Shown piece by piece: positions 44,524 through 52,936 of a stretch of DNA of 64,000 bases (positions are counted from its first letter, which is position 1; the number at the start of each line of letters is the position of its first letter). The notes under the pieces are model-generated. The model made no database searches and had not been told where the DNA came from. It saw nothing but the letters and a program-made list of their open reading frames with translations. The position numbers were made by a program, and so were the translations under genes. This DNA comes from JANMCE01 sp963791625. Lineage in GTDB: Bacteria > Actinomycetota > Acidimicrobiia > Acidimicrobiales > Ilumatobacteraceae. The stretch is from assembly GCA_963791625.1 (NCBI GenBank), contig CAWBTA010000015.1, positions 992,001 through 1,056,000 on the forward strand, written 5' to 3'.

Positions 44524-45959
44524 TGTCGGTGAACATCGATCTTCCAGCGCTGATAGCGAGGTTACGGGCACTCGGCACTGATGATTCGAGCGTGGAAGCC
44601 AAGCGTGCAGCGGGTGGCTTGCCCGAGAGTCTGGCGGCCACGATGTGCGGCTTCGCCAACCGGCCTGGCGGCGGGATCATTCTGCTTGGCATCGATGAGA
44701 CCAACGGCTTCAGGGCCGTGGCCATTGATGCACCAGCGTTGAGCCGACAGGCCGCCGACCTGGGCAGGCAGATCTTTGATCCACCGGCCCAGCTCAACGT
44801 CAGGATTTCCTCATTCGAAGGGCTTGCCATCGTAGTGATCGATGTCTCGGAGACTCCAGCCGGAGCTAAGCCGTGCCGGGTCCATTCCGGTCGGTACCAA
44901 GGCGTTTGGATCAGATCGTTCGACGGGGACTACAAGGCATCAGCGATTGAGGAGCAGGCGCTCTACGCCGGCAGGGTGGCACCGACCCACGATCAGCAAC
45001 CGGTTGACGGGTCGTCCATTAGCGATCTGGATAGCGGCCAGGTGGAGCGATACCTCCAGTCACGACGGCTTGCAGCGGCGCGCACGAGCCAGCTCAAACG
45101 CATGGGCGATGACGAGTTGCTGCTTGCCTCCGGCGTCCTCGTGGGCGGGGTACCTTCCCTTGCCGCTCTTCTGGTCTTGGGTGTCTTTCCGCAGCAGCGC
45201 TTTCCCGGCATTCACGTTCGAGCCCAGCACCAGAGCAGTGATCCGTCACTTCGAGCGCTTGACGCTCCTCGCATCGACGGTTCAATCCCAGAGATGATCG
45301 AGGCGACGGTCGACTGGGTCACCAGTCGCTCCGGCACCGCAATCCACGGTTCCCGAACCGGCCGCGTGGTCGATGAACTCGAATGGCCACCCGAGGCTGT
45401 TCGAGAACTCATCGGCAACGCCTTGTTGCACCGCGATCTGTCCTGGTCAGTCAACGAACCAGTCGTCGTCACACTTCGCCCCGGATTGCTCATCGTTCGA
45501 AGCCCGGGCGGGCTCTACGGCATAACCGTTTCTGAACTCGGCCGCCGAGGAATCACCCCGGCAAAGAACGCCACGCTTGTTTCGATAGCTACCCATGTCA
45601 CTTTGCCTGGTGGGGAGCGAACGGTTGAGCAGCTCGCAACCGGCATCCCTACCATCCTCGACGCGTTCGACGAGCGGAAGTACCCAAGGCCGCTCTTCGT
45701 TGATGATGCCGTTCGCTTCACGGTTGTCTGCCGGTCGGTTCCGGCCGTCGCTGCGAGGTCCGGCGGTGTTGCCGGCGCCATACTCAATGAGCTTGGTGAC
45801 GAAACACTCAAAGTGGACGAGCTCTCAAATCGACTGGGGCGAAGCGAGGCCGTAGTCCGACGATCCCTGCGGGAACTGGCCGAGTCCGGCGCTGTCGCCG
45901 TCGTCGGCAAGGAAGGCAAACAAAGGCTCTACCGCCGAACAACTAAGGAGCGCACCTAA
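44523..45959 (+). CDS. AlbA_2/Schlafen-type ATP-binding transcriptional regulator
   Basis: A 478-residue protein. The N-terminal domain (SVEAKRAAGGLPESLAATMC then FANRPGGGIILLGIDE) is the AlbA_2 (Schlafen-like) module. A GHKL-type ATPase-like region follows (EAVRELIGNALLHRDLSWS, LIVRSPGGLYG), and a winged HTH closes it (KVDELSNRLGRSEAVVRRSLRELAESGAV). This family often accompanies mobile or defence loci. It sits inside a duplicated segment and is preceded by four operator-like palindromes. The ATG at 44523 overlaps the last of these. Confidence 0.8.
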   Translation: MSVNIDLPALIARLRALGTDDSSVEAKRAAGGLPESLAATMCGFANRPGGGIILLGIDETNGFRAVAIDAPALSRQAADLGRQIFDPPAQLNVRISSFEGLAIVVIDVSETPAGAKPCRVHSGRYQGVWIRSFDGDYKASAIEEQALYAGRVAPTHDQQPVDGSSISDLDSGQVERYLQSRRLAAARTSQLKRMGDDELLLASGVLVGGVPSLAALLVLGVFPQQRFPGIHVRAQHQSSDPSLRALDAPRIDGSIPEMIEATVDWVTSRSGTAIHGSRTGRVVDELEWPPEAVRELIGNALLHRDLSWSVNEPVVVTLRPGLLIVRSPGGLYGITVSELGRRGITPAKNATLVSIATHVTLPGGERTVEQLATGIPTILDAFDERKYPRPLFVDDAVRFTVVCRSVPAVAARSGGVAGAILNELGDETLKVDELSNRLGRSEAVVRRSLRELAESGAVAVVGKEGKQRLYRRTTKERT

Positions 45960-45991
45960 GCTAAGGCGAGCCAAGCGCCGCAGTGCGCGTG

Positions 45992-46099
45992 GCGGTGCGT
46001 GCGAGTCTTGATCCCGCTACCTTTCCCTGGATCGGGGGATGTTCTTCCACGTGAGCTAACGCACCTTTGTTGTTGCAACTGCAACGAGTTGGCAGGGCG
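45992..46099. repeat. Direct repeat copy 2 (pair with 43804-43911)
   Basis: Second copy of the 108-base repeat, again ending in the tRNA-Trp 3' end TTGGCAGGGCG, but here no tRNA body follows. Together the copies bracket the tRNA genes, the GNAT fragment and the AlbA_2 gene. The 347-base gap 45960-46306 otherwise holds only this repeat and the shorter match at 46177-46222. Confidence 0.75.
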
Positions 46100-46306
46100 A
46101 AGTCATCGCGAGTCGCGTCAATCAGATTTCGATCGGCGCGACAACGCCAGGACAGTGCCCGGTCGTTGCGCTCGTTCGTATCGATTGCAGCTACGTATGC
46201 CATGCCGATCAACGTACCCGCACTCGTCACGATGTTGTCGAGCAATTTCACGCCGACACTCCGAGGGCAGCATGCATGGCACACTTTCGACGTGCGCGAG
46301 CGGGTC

Positions 46307-46578
46307 ATGTACGTCGAACTGAAGGCCGGTGCGGGTATCGCTTCAATCGGGCACGTTCAGTTTTCTAAGACGGGCCGAACCGTCTACTACCGGGGACGCA
46401 AGCTTGAACGAATCCGCGGTGGTGGAATCAGCGGCAACCACATCGACACCGAAACCGGTGAAGAGTTCTGGATCTCAGGTGTGAAAAGAACGGGCAGGAC
46501 CGTCACTGGGCCGAAGGCGGTCCAGTGGAAGTCGACGCAGATGCCCTCGACGAATACAACCGCCTCATAGGCAATTGA
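46307..46578 (+). CDS. Small conserved hypothetical protein (frame interrupted once)
   Basis: MYVELKAGAGIASIGHVQFS, TGRTVYYRGRKLERI and GNHIDTETGEEFWISGVK read in one frame; DRHWAEGGPVEVDADALDEY then NRLIGN and a stop read in another. Adding one A to the run at 46484-46487 gives GVKKNGQDRHWAEG, the sequence expected for this widespread small bacterial family, and the length is one base short of a multiple of three. About 90 residues. The family has no established function. Confidence 0.7.
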
Positions 46579-46581
46579 GGG

Positions 46582-46860
46582 ATGACGATCGTTGCGCTGC
46601 GGACTCGTTCGTTGAGCCGGGCCTTAGGTCTGGTTTCGCTTGTGGCTTCCACGACTCTGGTGCTGGGCTGCTCTTCTCGATCTGGGCAGGGTCGAGTGTC
46701 CACCCTCGATCCGGGCGCGACGGGCACCTCAGCGGAACAACTGTGGGGGCAGTGTCCTGTGGACGCGCCCATTCGGCCGCTGGTGTTCCCGACGGGCTCG
46801 GCCCTGGCACGCAGCCGCGTCGCGGAGACACCCCTACGACGGCCTGGGGGAATTGCCTGA
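46582..46860 (+). CDS. Small putative lipoprotein
   Basis: A 92-residue protein with a lipoprotein signal (ALGLVSLVASTTLVLGC, lipobox LVLGC). The mature part is short, with one further Cys in WGQCPVDAPIRPLV. It follows the preceding small gene by three bases. No family recognised. Confidence 0.5.
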   Translation: MTIVALRTRSLSRALGLVSLVASTTLVLGCSSRSGQGRVSTLDPGATGTSAEQLWGQCPVDAPIRPLVFPTGSALARSRVAETPLRRPGGIA

Positions 46861-46869
46861 TAGACGGGT

Positions 46870-47232
46870 ATGCCGAGAATTGGGACGATTGGCCGCATGA
46901 TGACAGCGACCGATATCGCCCCGTGGCCCGCCCCGACCACTCTCGAGCCGAGGGTCGAGCCGGCCAAGAGGCGCCGGCACTACTGGATCGACGTGGTGCT
47001 CGGCCTCGGCCTGGCCGGTGCATGCGCTGCTTTCGTGTGTTTCACCGCAATGGCACTTCTCACGTCGAACTCATGCGGCCTGTTCGCCGATGGTTGCGAT
47101 ACGTACGGCCAACCGGGTCCCAGGTACGAGCACTACGTCCTGGCGACACTTCTCGCTCTCGCCGCGGTTCCGGCCTTCTTTCTCGCTCTCATCGGCCGCG
47201 CCATCTTCCATGCCCGTGTACGCGGTCGTTGA
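46870..47232 (+). CDS. Hypothetical two-helix membrane protein
   Basis: A 120-residue protein with two membrane segments (VLGLGLAGACAAFVCFTAMAL and VLATLLALAAVPAFFLALIG) separated by a short loop with two Cys residues (NSCGLFADGCDTYG), probably a disulfide outside the membrane. An ATG at 46897 is an alternative start. The 176 bases after it, up to tRNA-Leu, hold nothing recognisable. Confidence 0.5.
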   Translation: MPRIGTIGRMMTATDIAPWPAPTTLEPRVEPAKRRRHYWIDVVLGLGLAGACAAFVCFTAMALLTSNSCGLFADGCDTYGQPGPRYEHYVLATLLALAAVPAFFLALIGRAIFHARVRGR

Positions 47233-47408
47233 GCCTCCCGCGTCATCACATGGTGAGCGTGTCGGAGGCGTAACGGTACCAACCACCCGCAAGCAGAGGA
47301 GCAGCTGTGATCGGTTCCTCCGCGTGATCCGGGCCAATGTCACGCGGCAGGGGTAGAAGTCGGTCGTTTTCACGACTCCCGCACCCCCTTCTACCAGGGG
47401 AAACTCGG

Positions 47409-47491
47409 TGGGCGAGGGGGGACTTGAACCCCCACACAGTTACCTGTACTAGCACCTGAAGCTAGCGCGTCTGCCATTCCGCCACTCGCCC
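47409..47491 (-). tRNA. tRNA-Leu (anticodon CAG)
   Basis: A class II tRNA on the minus strand: acceptor GGGCGAG/CTCGCCC, D arm starting GCGGAATGGCAGACGC, anticodon arm CTAGC-TTCAGGT-GCTAG with CAG at 47458-47456, a long variable arm and T arm GGGGG-TTCAAGT-CCCCC. A tRNA-Leu next to fhaA is also the arrangement in mycobacteria. Confidence 0.95.
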
Positions 47492-47561
47492 GAGCGACGG
47501 GTAGACGTTAGCGCACCGTGCAGCGAGTCCCAACTGGATTGCCGGTAGCCTGGAAGATCTT

Positions 47562-48221
47562 ATGGGTTTGCAGGGTTTCGAACGTCGAATGGAGCGTACG
47601 GTAGAGGACGTGTTCGCCCGCGCTTTCAAGTCAAAGATCAAACCAATCGAGCTCGGTCGTCGTCTCATCAAAGATATGGACGCAAACCGCACGCTCGACG
47701 TTCGTGGGCGCACCGTCGTTCCCAACGCATTCACCTTCGGCTTGGCCGAGGACGACCACGCCCCGTTCGTCGAAATTCATGATGCGCTGGTGCGCGAACT
47801 GGTGGAGGCTGCCCATCACCACGCCAGCGATGAGAGCTACTCGTTCATGGGTCCGGTCACCATTGATGTCACGGTTGACCACGAACTACGGCCGGGCCGT
47901 TTCACCTGTACGTCGCGCATGATCGACGGCAAGTCCATGCCGGTGAAGGGCACCATCGTGATGACCGACGGCCGTCGCATCGCTATCGGCAGCGCGCCGG
48001 CCATCATCGGGCGCCTGCCCGATTGCGAGGTGCCCTTGGAGGACCCGAACATCTCGCGCCGGCACGCCGAAATTCGCACGGTCGACGGAGCCCACCAGAT
48101 CACCGACCTCGGTTCCACCAACGGCACACGGGTCAATGGCATCCCCATCGGCCATCACAAGCTCGAGGTCGGCGACGTCATCACCCTTGGCGCCACCACC
48201 CTTCGCTACGAGGCGTCGTAG
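47562..48221 (+). CDS. fhaA: FHA domain protein FhaA (DUF3662 + FHA)
   Basis: A 219-residue protein. Residues 1-110 are the DUF3662 domain (MGLQGFERRMERTVEDVFAR, SKIKPIELGRRLIKDMD), and the C-terminus is an FHA domain with phosphothreonine-binding residues in GRLPDCEVPL, ISRRHAEIRT and DLGSTNGTRVNG. It is shorter than mycobacterial FhaA because the central Gly/Pro-rich linker is nearly absent. FhaA is phosphorylated by PknB and binds the lipid II flippase MviN in mycobacteria. First gene of the wall/kinase operon. Confidence 0.95.
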   Translation: MGLQGFERRMERTVEDVFARAFKSKIKPIELGRRLIKDMDANRTLDVRGRTVVPNAFTFGLAEDDHAPFVEIHDALVRELVEAAHHHASDESYSFMGPVTIDVTVDHELRPGRFTCTSRMIDGKSMPVKGTIVMTDGRRIAIGSAPAIIGRLPDCEVPLEDPNISRRHAEIRTVDGAHQITDLGSTNGTRVNGIPIGHHKLEVGDVITLGATTLRYEAS

Positions 48222-48246
48222 TCCGACGAACGGACGACCCAACGAC

Positions 48247-48702
48247 GTGCCCGAAAGTCTTCTTTCCCTTCTCAAGCTCTGCCTTCTGGCATTGCTCTAC
48301 CTGTTCTTCTTCCGCGTCCTGTGGGCGGTATGGAACGAGGTCCGCGGCCCCAAGCTCGAGGGTGCCGTTTCCACCACACCTAGCCGCCGCGAAAGCAAGA
48401 AGGCTGTCGTCGCGGCCAGCCGTCTCGTGATGAAATCGCCGGCCGAACAGAAGGGCAAGAGCTTCGCGCTCGGCCGCGAACTCACGGTCGGACGCGCCGG
48501 CGGGTGCCAAGTGGCGCTGCCCGACGACACCTTTGTTTCGCAGCTCCACGCCCGCGTGTACGAGCAGGACGGCCAGCCGTTTGTGGAAGATCTCGGTTCC
48601 ACCAACGGCACCTACCTCAACGGGCGCCGTCTCAGCGCGCCCAGCCCGATGCGCAAGGGTGACCAGTTGCAGGTCGGCTCGTCGGTGATGGAGGTGATCT
48701 GA
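48247..48702 (+). CDS. fhaB: FHA domain protein FhaB/FipA
   Basis: A 151-residue protein: an N-terminal membrane helix (LLSLLKLCLLALLYLFFFRV) and a C-terminal FHA domain (GRAGGCQVALPDD, FVSQLHARVYEQ, DLGSTNGTYLNGRRL). The GTG at 48247 gives the family-typical short cytoplasmic head. FhaB links PknB signalling to the divisome and elongasome. It lies 25 bases after fhaA and two before pstP. Confidence 0.95.
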   Translation: MPESLLSLLKLCLLALLYLFFFRVLWAVWNEVRGPKLEGAVSTTPSRRESKKAVVAASRLVMKSPAEQKGKSFALGRELTVGRAGGCQVALPDDTFVSQLHARVYEQDGQPFVEDLGSTNGTYLNGRRLSAPSPMRKGDQLQVGSSVMEVI

Positions 48703-48703
48703 C

Positions 48704-49993
48704 ATGGTCGCCTTGCGATGGGGAGCACTGACCGATGTCGGACGCTCGCGCAGCCTGAACGAAGACGCCATCGTGGCCACCTTCCCCGTGTTCGCGGTGG
48801 CCGACGGCATGGGCGGGCACGCCGCAGGTGAAGTCGCCAGCCAACTCACGGCCGACCACCTCACAGGCCTGTCCGCCAACGGTGACCCCACGGGTGAGCG
48901 ACTGGTGTCGGCCATCCAAGCCGCGAACCGAGCCATCTTCAACCGCTCACTGGCCGAACCACTGCTGCGCGGCATGGGCACAACGGTGTGCGCGCTCACC
49001 ATCATCGATGATCGCATCGCCATTGCCAACGTCGGCGATTCGCGGGTCTATACGGTGCGCGGCGGCGTACTCAGCCAAGTGAGCCAGGACCACAGCTACG
49101 TGGCCGAATTGGTGAACGCCGGCGAGATCACCTGGACCCAGGCCCGTTCGCATCCCCATCGCAACATCGTCACCCGCGCCCTCGGTATCGAGCCCGACGT
49201 CGCCGTAGATCTGTGGGAATTTCCGGCGGTCGTCGGCGAGCGCTTCCTCCTGTGCAGCGATGGCCTCGTCGACGAAGTGGTCGACGACCAGATCGCGCAG
49301 CTCCTCCAGTCCAATCCCGACCCGCAGGCCGCAGCCGCCGAGCTGGTGAACATCGCCAACAGCAACGGCGGGCACGACAACATCAGCGTCGTCGTGATCG
49401 ATGTCATCGAGGGCGAAAACCAACAAGCACCAGTCCAACTGGTCATCGCCCCGTATGAGCAACCAACGGTGCGCGAAGACGAGCCGATCGCCGCTTTCGT
49501 TGACGAAACACCCCGAGCCAGCAAGCCCGGCAAGGCGCTCAAGGCCCCGAAAGCCAAGCCACCCAAGTCGCTCGCCAATCGCATTCGTGCCGTCGTGTTC
49601 GCGCTGGTGTTGTTCGGCATTATCGGCACGGTCATCGGCGGCGTGCAGTACTACGGAGGAGCCGGCACGCACGTTGGCTTCTCGGGTGATCAGGTCACCG
49701 TGTTCAAGGGTCGCAACGGCGGCGTGTTGTGGGTGAAACCATCCGTGCTGCACAAGAGTGCGCTCACCAAGGCCAAGCTCTCGCCCGAGGCGCAAAAGCA
49801 GGTGGCCGCCACCGTCTCGTTCACTGACCAGAAGGCTGCCGACGCGTGGATCGACGCGCTGGCGAAGAACCCCAACCTCGCGCCCGGAAACGTGCCGCCA
49901 ACCACCACCACGGTTGCGCCCACGACCACCACCACCGTGCCGCCGACAACGACCACCATCGCTCCGACGACCACAACGTTGGCGGGCCCATGA
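48704..49993 (+). CDS. pstP: PP2C-type Ser/Thr phosphatase PstP
   Basis: A 429-residue membrane phosphatase opposing PknB. The PP2C domain (1-240) has metal ligands in SLNEDAIV, FAVADGMGGHAAGE, LLCSDGLVDEV and GGHDNISVVV. One membrane helix follows (AVVFALVLFGIIGTVIGGV), then an extracytoplasmic domain and a Thr-rich tail. Its stop overlaps the rodA start (ATGA). Typical actinobacterial layout. Confidence 0.95.
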   Translation: MVALRWGALTDVGRSRSLNEDAIVATFPVFAVADGMGGHAAGEVASQLTADHLTGLSANGDPTGERLVSAIQAANRAIFNRSLAEPLLRGMGTTVCALTIIDDRIAIANVGDSRVYTVRGGVLSQVSQDHSYVAELVNAGEITWTQARSHPHRNIVTRALGIEPDVAVDLWEFPAVVGERFLLCSDGLVDEVVDDQIAQLLQSNPDPQAAAAELVNIANSNGGHDNISVVVIDVIEGENQQAPVQLVIAPYEQPTVREDEPIAAFVDETPRASKPGKALKAPKAKPPKSLANRIRAVVFALVLFGIIGTVIGGVQYYGGAGTHVGFSGDQVTVFKGRNGGVLWVKPSVLHKSALTKAKLSPEAQKQVAATVSFTDQKAADAWIDALAKNPNLAPGNVPPTTTTVAPTTTTTVPPTTTTIAPTTTTLAGP

Positions 49994-51348
49994 TCGGCAT
50001 CTCGCGGCGCGGCACGGAGTTGACGCTCGTGCTTCTCGCTGCGGTGATTACCGGCGGCGCGTACACACTGGTTGCGTTGGGGAAGAACTCCACGCTGCCG
50101 GCCAACATCGGCCCGTTCCTTGGCGTCATCATGGCGTTGCTGCTCACCCCTCACCTGGCCAACCGAGTGTTGGCCCGCGGTGCCGACGCCGTGCTGCTTC
50201 CCTTGGCCGCCATGCTGAACGGCATCGGGTACGTCGTTATCGCCCGGCTCAAGCCGAGCCTGGCGTCGAAGCAATCGGGCTGGACCATCCTGGGCGTCGC
50301 CGCGTACGTCATCACGTTGCTCATCGTGAAGAACGCCAACGACCTCATGAAGTACAAGTGGACGTTTGCCACCGCCGGCGTCGGCATGCTGCTCCTGCCG
50401 TTCCTTCCCGTTATCGGTCGCACCATCAACAGCAGTCGCATCTGGATTCACGTCGGCCCGTTCAGCTTCCAACCGGGGGAAATGGCCAAGGTGCTGCTGG
50501 CCTGCTTCTTTGCCGGCTACCTCGTGGAGCAACGCGAACTGCTCGCGCAGGCCACCTGGAAGGTCGGGCCGCTGTATCTTCCCGAGCCTCGACACTTCGG
50601 CCCGGTGCTGGTTGCGTGGTTCATGGCCATCGGCATCATGACGCTCCAAAAGGATCTCGGATCGTCGCTGTTGTTCTTCACGCTGTTCATCGTGATGGTC
50701 TGGATCGCCACCGAACGCACGAGCTACCTGGTGGTCGGCTGGATGATGTTCGCCATTGGTGCGTACATCGCCTGGACCCAGTTCGCGCACGTTCGTTTGC
50801 GCGTCAACATCTGGCTGGACCCGTGGGCCAGATCGCAGAAGCGACGGCTATCAAATCATCCAAGGTCTCTATGCCATGGCCGGCGGCGGCACCACCGGAA
50901 CCGGCCTCGGGCTGGGCGACCCGACCCGCATTCCGTTGGCCCAGAACGACTTCATCTTCGCCGCCATCGGCGAGGAACTGGGGCTGGTCGGAACGACCGC
51001 CATTCTCATCGCGTACCTGCTCATCATCGGCTCGGGGTTGCGCATCGCGTTCCGCACCGACAAGCCGTTTGAAAAGCTGCTCGCCGCGGGCCTCACTGCC
51101 ATCATGGGCGTGCAGGCGTTCATCATCATCGCCGGCGTTACCCGGGTACTCCCGCTCACGGGTGTGGCCCTCCCGTTCGTCAGTTACGGCGGCAGTTCGT
51201 TGCTGGCCAACTACATCTTGCTCGCGCTCCTCATGCGCATCAGCGACAGCACGCGCGAAACGCATGGGCGAGGTGAAACCGGCCACGAAGAAAGAGGCGC
51301 GTGCCCGAGGTCGATCTGACCCAGATGATCCCGCTGGTCGATCAGTGA
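49990..51348 (+). CDS. rodA: SEDS glycosyltransferase RodA (frame interrupted three times)
   Basis: A SEDS-family lipid II polymerase of about 450 residues. The first frame runs from IGISRRGTELTLVLLAAVI to RVNIWLDPWA. A second runs DGYQIIQGLYAMAGGGTTGTG and IPLAQNDFIFAAIGEELGLV to ILLALLMRISDSTR. Short frames KRMGEVKPATKKEA and VPEVDLTQMIPLVDQ complete the tail to the TGA at 51346. Single extra bases are inferred near 50830, 51253 and 51300; the whole span is a multiple of three, as three insertions require. As rodA is normally essential, sequencing error is the likely cause. Confidence 0.85.
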
Positions 51349-51358
51349 GCGGCGCGGC

Positions 51359-52837
51359 ATGAACAAGCAGATCCGCCGTCTCGGCCTCGCGCTCATCGTC
51401 ATCTATGTGATCCTTTTCGTGCAGCTGAACTGGCTGCAGGTCGCCAAAGCCAAGGCCTACAACACCGACCCCGCCAACACTCGCGGCGTCATCCGTGACT
51501 TCAACCGCGCCCGCGGCGCCATCTTCACCGCCGACAACCAGACCGTGGCCGAAAGCCTGCCGTCAACCGATCGATTCGCCTACAAGCGCAACTACCCACT
51601 GGGCGATCTGTTCGGTCACCCGGTCGGCTACTTCTCGCTGAAGTACGGCACGACCGAGGTCGAGTCGGCCTACAACGACGTGCTCACCGGCAAGACCGCA
51701 CAACAGGAACTCAAAGGCATCGGCAGCATGTTCTCGGGCAAGGTCAACACCGGCGACGTGTACCTCAGCCTGCGCGCCGATCTCCAACAAGAAGCCCGCG
51801 ACGCGCTCGGCGACAAGGAAGGTTCCGTCGTGCTGCTCGATCCGCGTAGTGGCGCTGTCCGGGCCATGTGGTCGAACCCGAGTTACGACCCGAACCAGAT
51901 CGCCGACCACGACTTCGCCAAGGCCGACGAAGCCCGCTCGTTGTACCTATTGAATCCCGAGAAGCCACTGCTGGCCAACGCCTACCAAGAGCGCTACATG
52001 CCGGGCTCCACCTTCAAGGTCATCACCGCCACGGCCGGGTTCGAGAACGGCGCACTCAAGCTCGATTCGTCGTTCGACGTCAGCAAGGAATGGCTGCCGC
52101 CGAACACCCAGATTCCCATCCAGAACTACGGCGGCGAGTTGTGCGGGGGCCAGATGCAGCGGGTGTTCGAGATCAGCTGCAACATCCCGTTCGCGCAGAC
52201 TTCGCTGGCTCTCGGCGCCGACAAGATGGTGGCCGCAGTCAACAACTTCGGCTTCAACGAAAAGGCTCCACTCGACCTGCCGGATGTCGCGGCCTCGTTC
52301 TTCGGCCAGGTGAAGGACTTCGACCAGGACGCCCCCAAGCTGGCCCAGTCGGGCTTTGGTCAGAACGCGGTCCAGGGCACGCCGCTGGAGATGGCGCTCG
52401 TCGCCTCGGCAGTCGCCAACAAGGGCAAGATCATGGCGCCCTATGTGGTGGAGGAAACGCGTGATTCCGGCGGCGGCGTATTGGCCAAGGCCAAGCCGAA
52501 GGAGTGGAAGACCGCCATGTCGCCGCAGACCGCCGCCACGCTCAACAGCTTCATGATCGGCGTGGTCAACAACGGCACGGCGCGCTGCTGCATGAAGCTC
52601 GACAACGGCATCCAGGCCGCGGCCAAGACCGGCACCGCTCAGCTCCGTGGACCGACCGAACCGGGTGGCCAGTCGTCGCACGCGTGGATCATTGGTTTCG
52701 CTCCGGCGGAGAATCCGGTTGTTGCTTTTGCGGTGTTCGTGAAAGCCTCGCCTGAGGTCACCGCAGGCGTCGGCGGCACCATCGCCGGCCCCATCGCCAG
52801 GCAACTCCTCAATAAAGCTCTCACGGTTCTTCAGTGA
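51359..52837 (+). CDS. pbpA: Penicillin-binding protein PbpA (class B transpeptidase)
   Basis: A 492-residue class B PBP: membrane anchor (LGLALIVIYVILFVQLNWL), dimerisation domain, and transpeptidase motifs S-T-F-K (MPGSTFKVIT), S-C-N (FEISCNIPFA) and K-T-G-T (AAKTGTAQL). An unusual CC in GTARCCMKLD lies near the active-site loop. Works with the adjacent RodA as polymerase and crosslinker during wall growth. The ATG is 11 bases after the rodA stop. Confidence 0.95.
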   Translation: MNKQIRRLGLALIVIYVILFVQLNWLQVAKAKAYNTDPANTRGVIRDFNRARGAIFTADNQTVAESLPSTDRFAYKRNYPLGDLFGHPVGYFSLKYGTTEVESAYNDVLTGKTAQQELKGIGSMFSGKVNTGDVYLSLRADLQQEARDALGDKEGSVVLLDPRSGAVRAMWSNPSYDPNQIADHDFAKADEARSLYLLNPEKPLLANAYQERYMPGSTFKVITATAGFENGALKLDSSFDVSKEWLPPNTQIPIQNYGGELCGGQMQRVFEISCNIPFAQTSLALGADKMVAAVNNFGFNEKAPLDLPDVAASFFGQVKDFDQDAPKLAQSGFGQNAVQGTPLEMALVASAVANKGKIMAPYVVEETRDSGGGVLAKAKPKEWKTAMSPQTAATLNSFMIGVVNNGTARCCMKLDNGIQAAAKTGTAQLRGPTEPGGQSSHAWIIGFAPAENPVVAFAVFVKASPEVTAGVGGTIAGPIARQLLNKALTVLQ

Positions 52838-52936
52838 CCCGCGCCCCGACCCCCTCCGAAATGACATACCCTCCAACCCTTGCGACGCTGGCCGTGCTCA
52901 TCGCAAGCCCTCTCCCTGGCCTAACCTCTTCCTGAC

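Noticed and set aside
43902..46099. Integrative element with attL/attR at tRNA-Trp
   Set aside because: Repeats fit, but no integrase, excisionase or cargo beyond one regulator is present, so only a duplicated segment is claimed as a feature.
49758..51362. A 534-residue Arg/Pro-rich frame across rodA
   Set aside because: It is a shadow frame; only its last 14 or so residues correspond to a piece of the rodA tail after indel correction.
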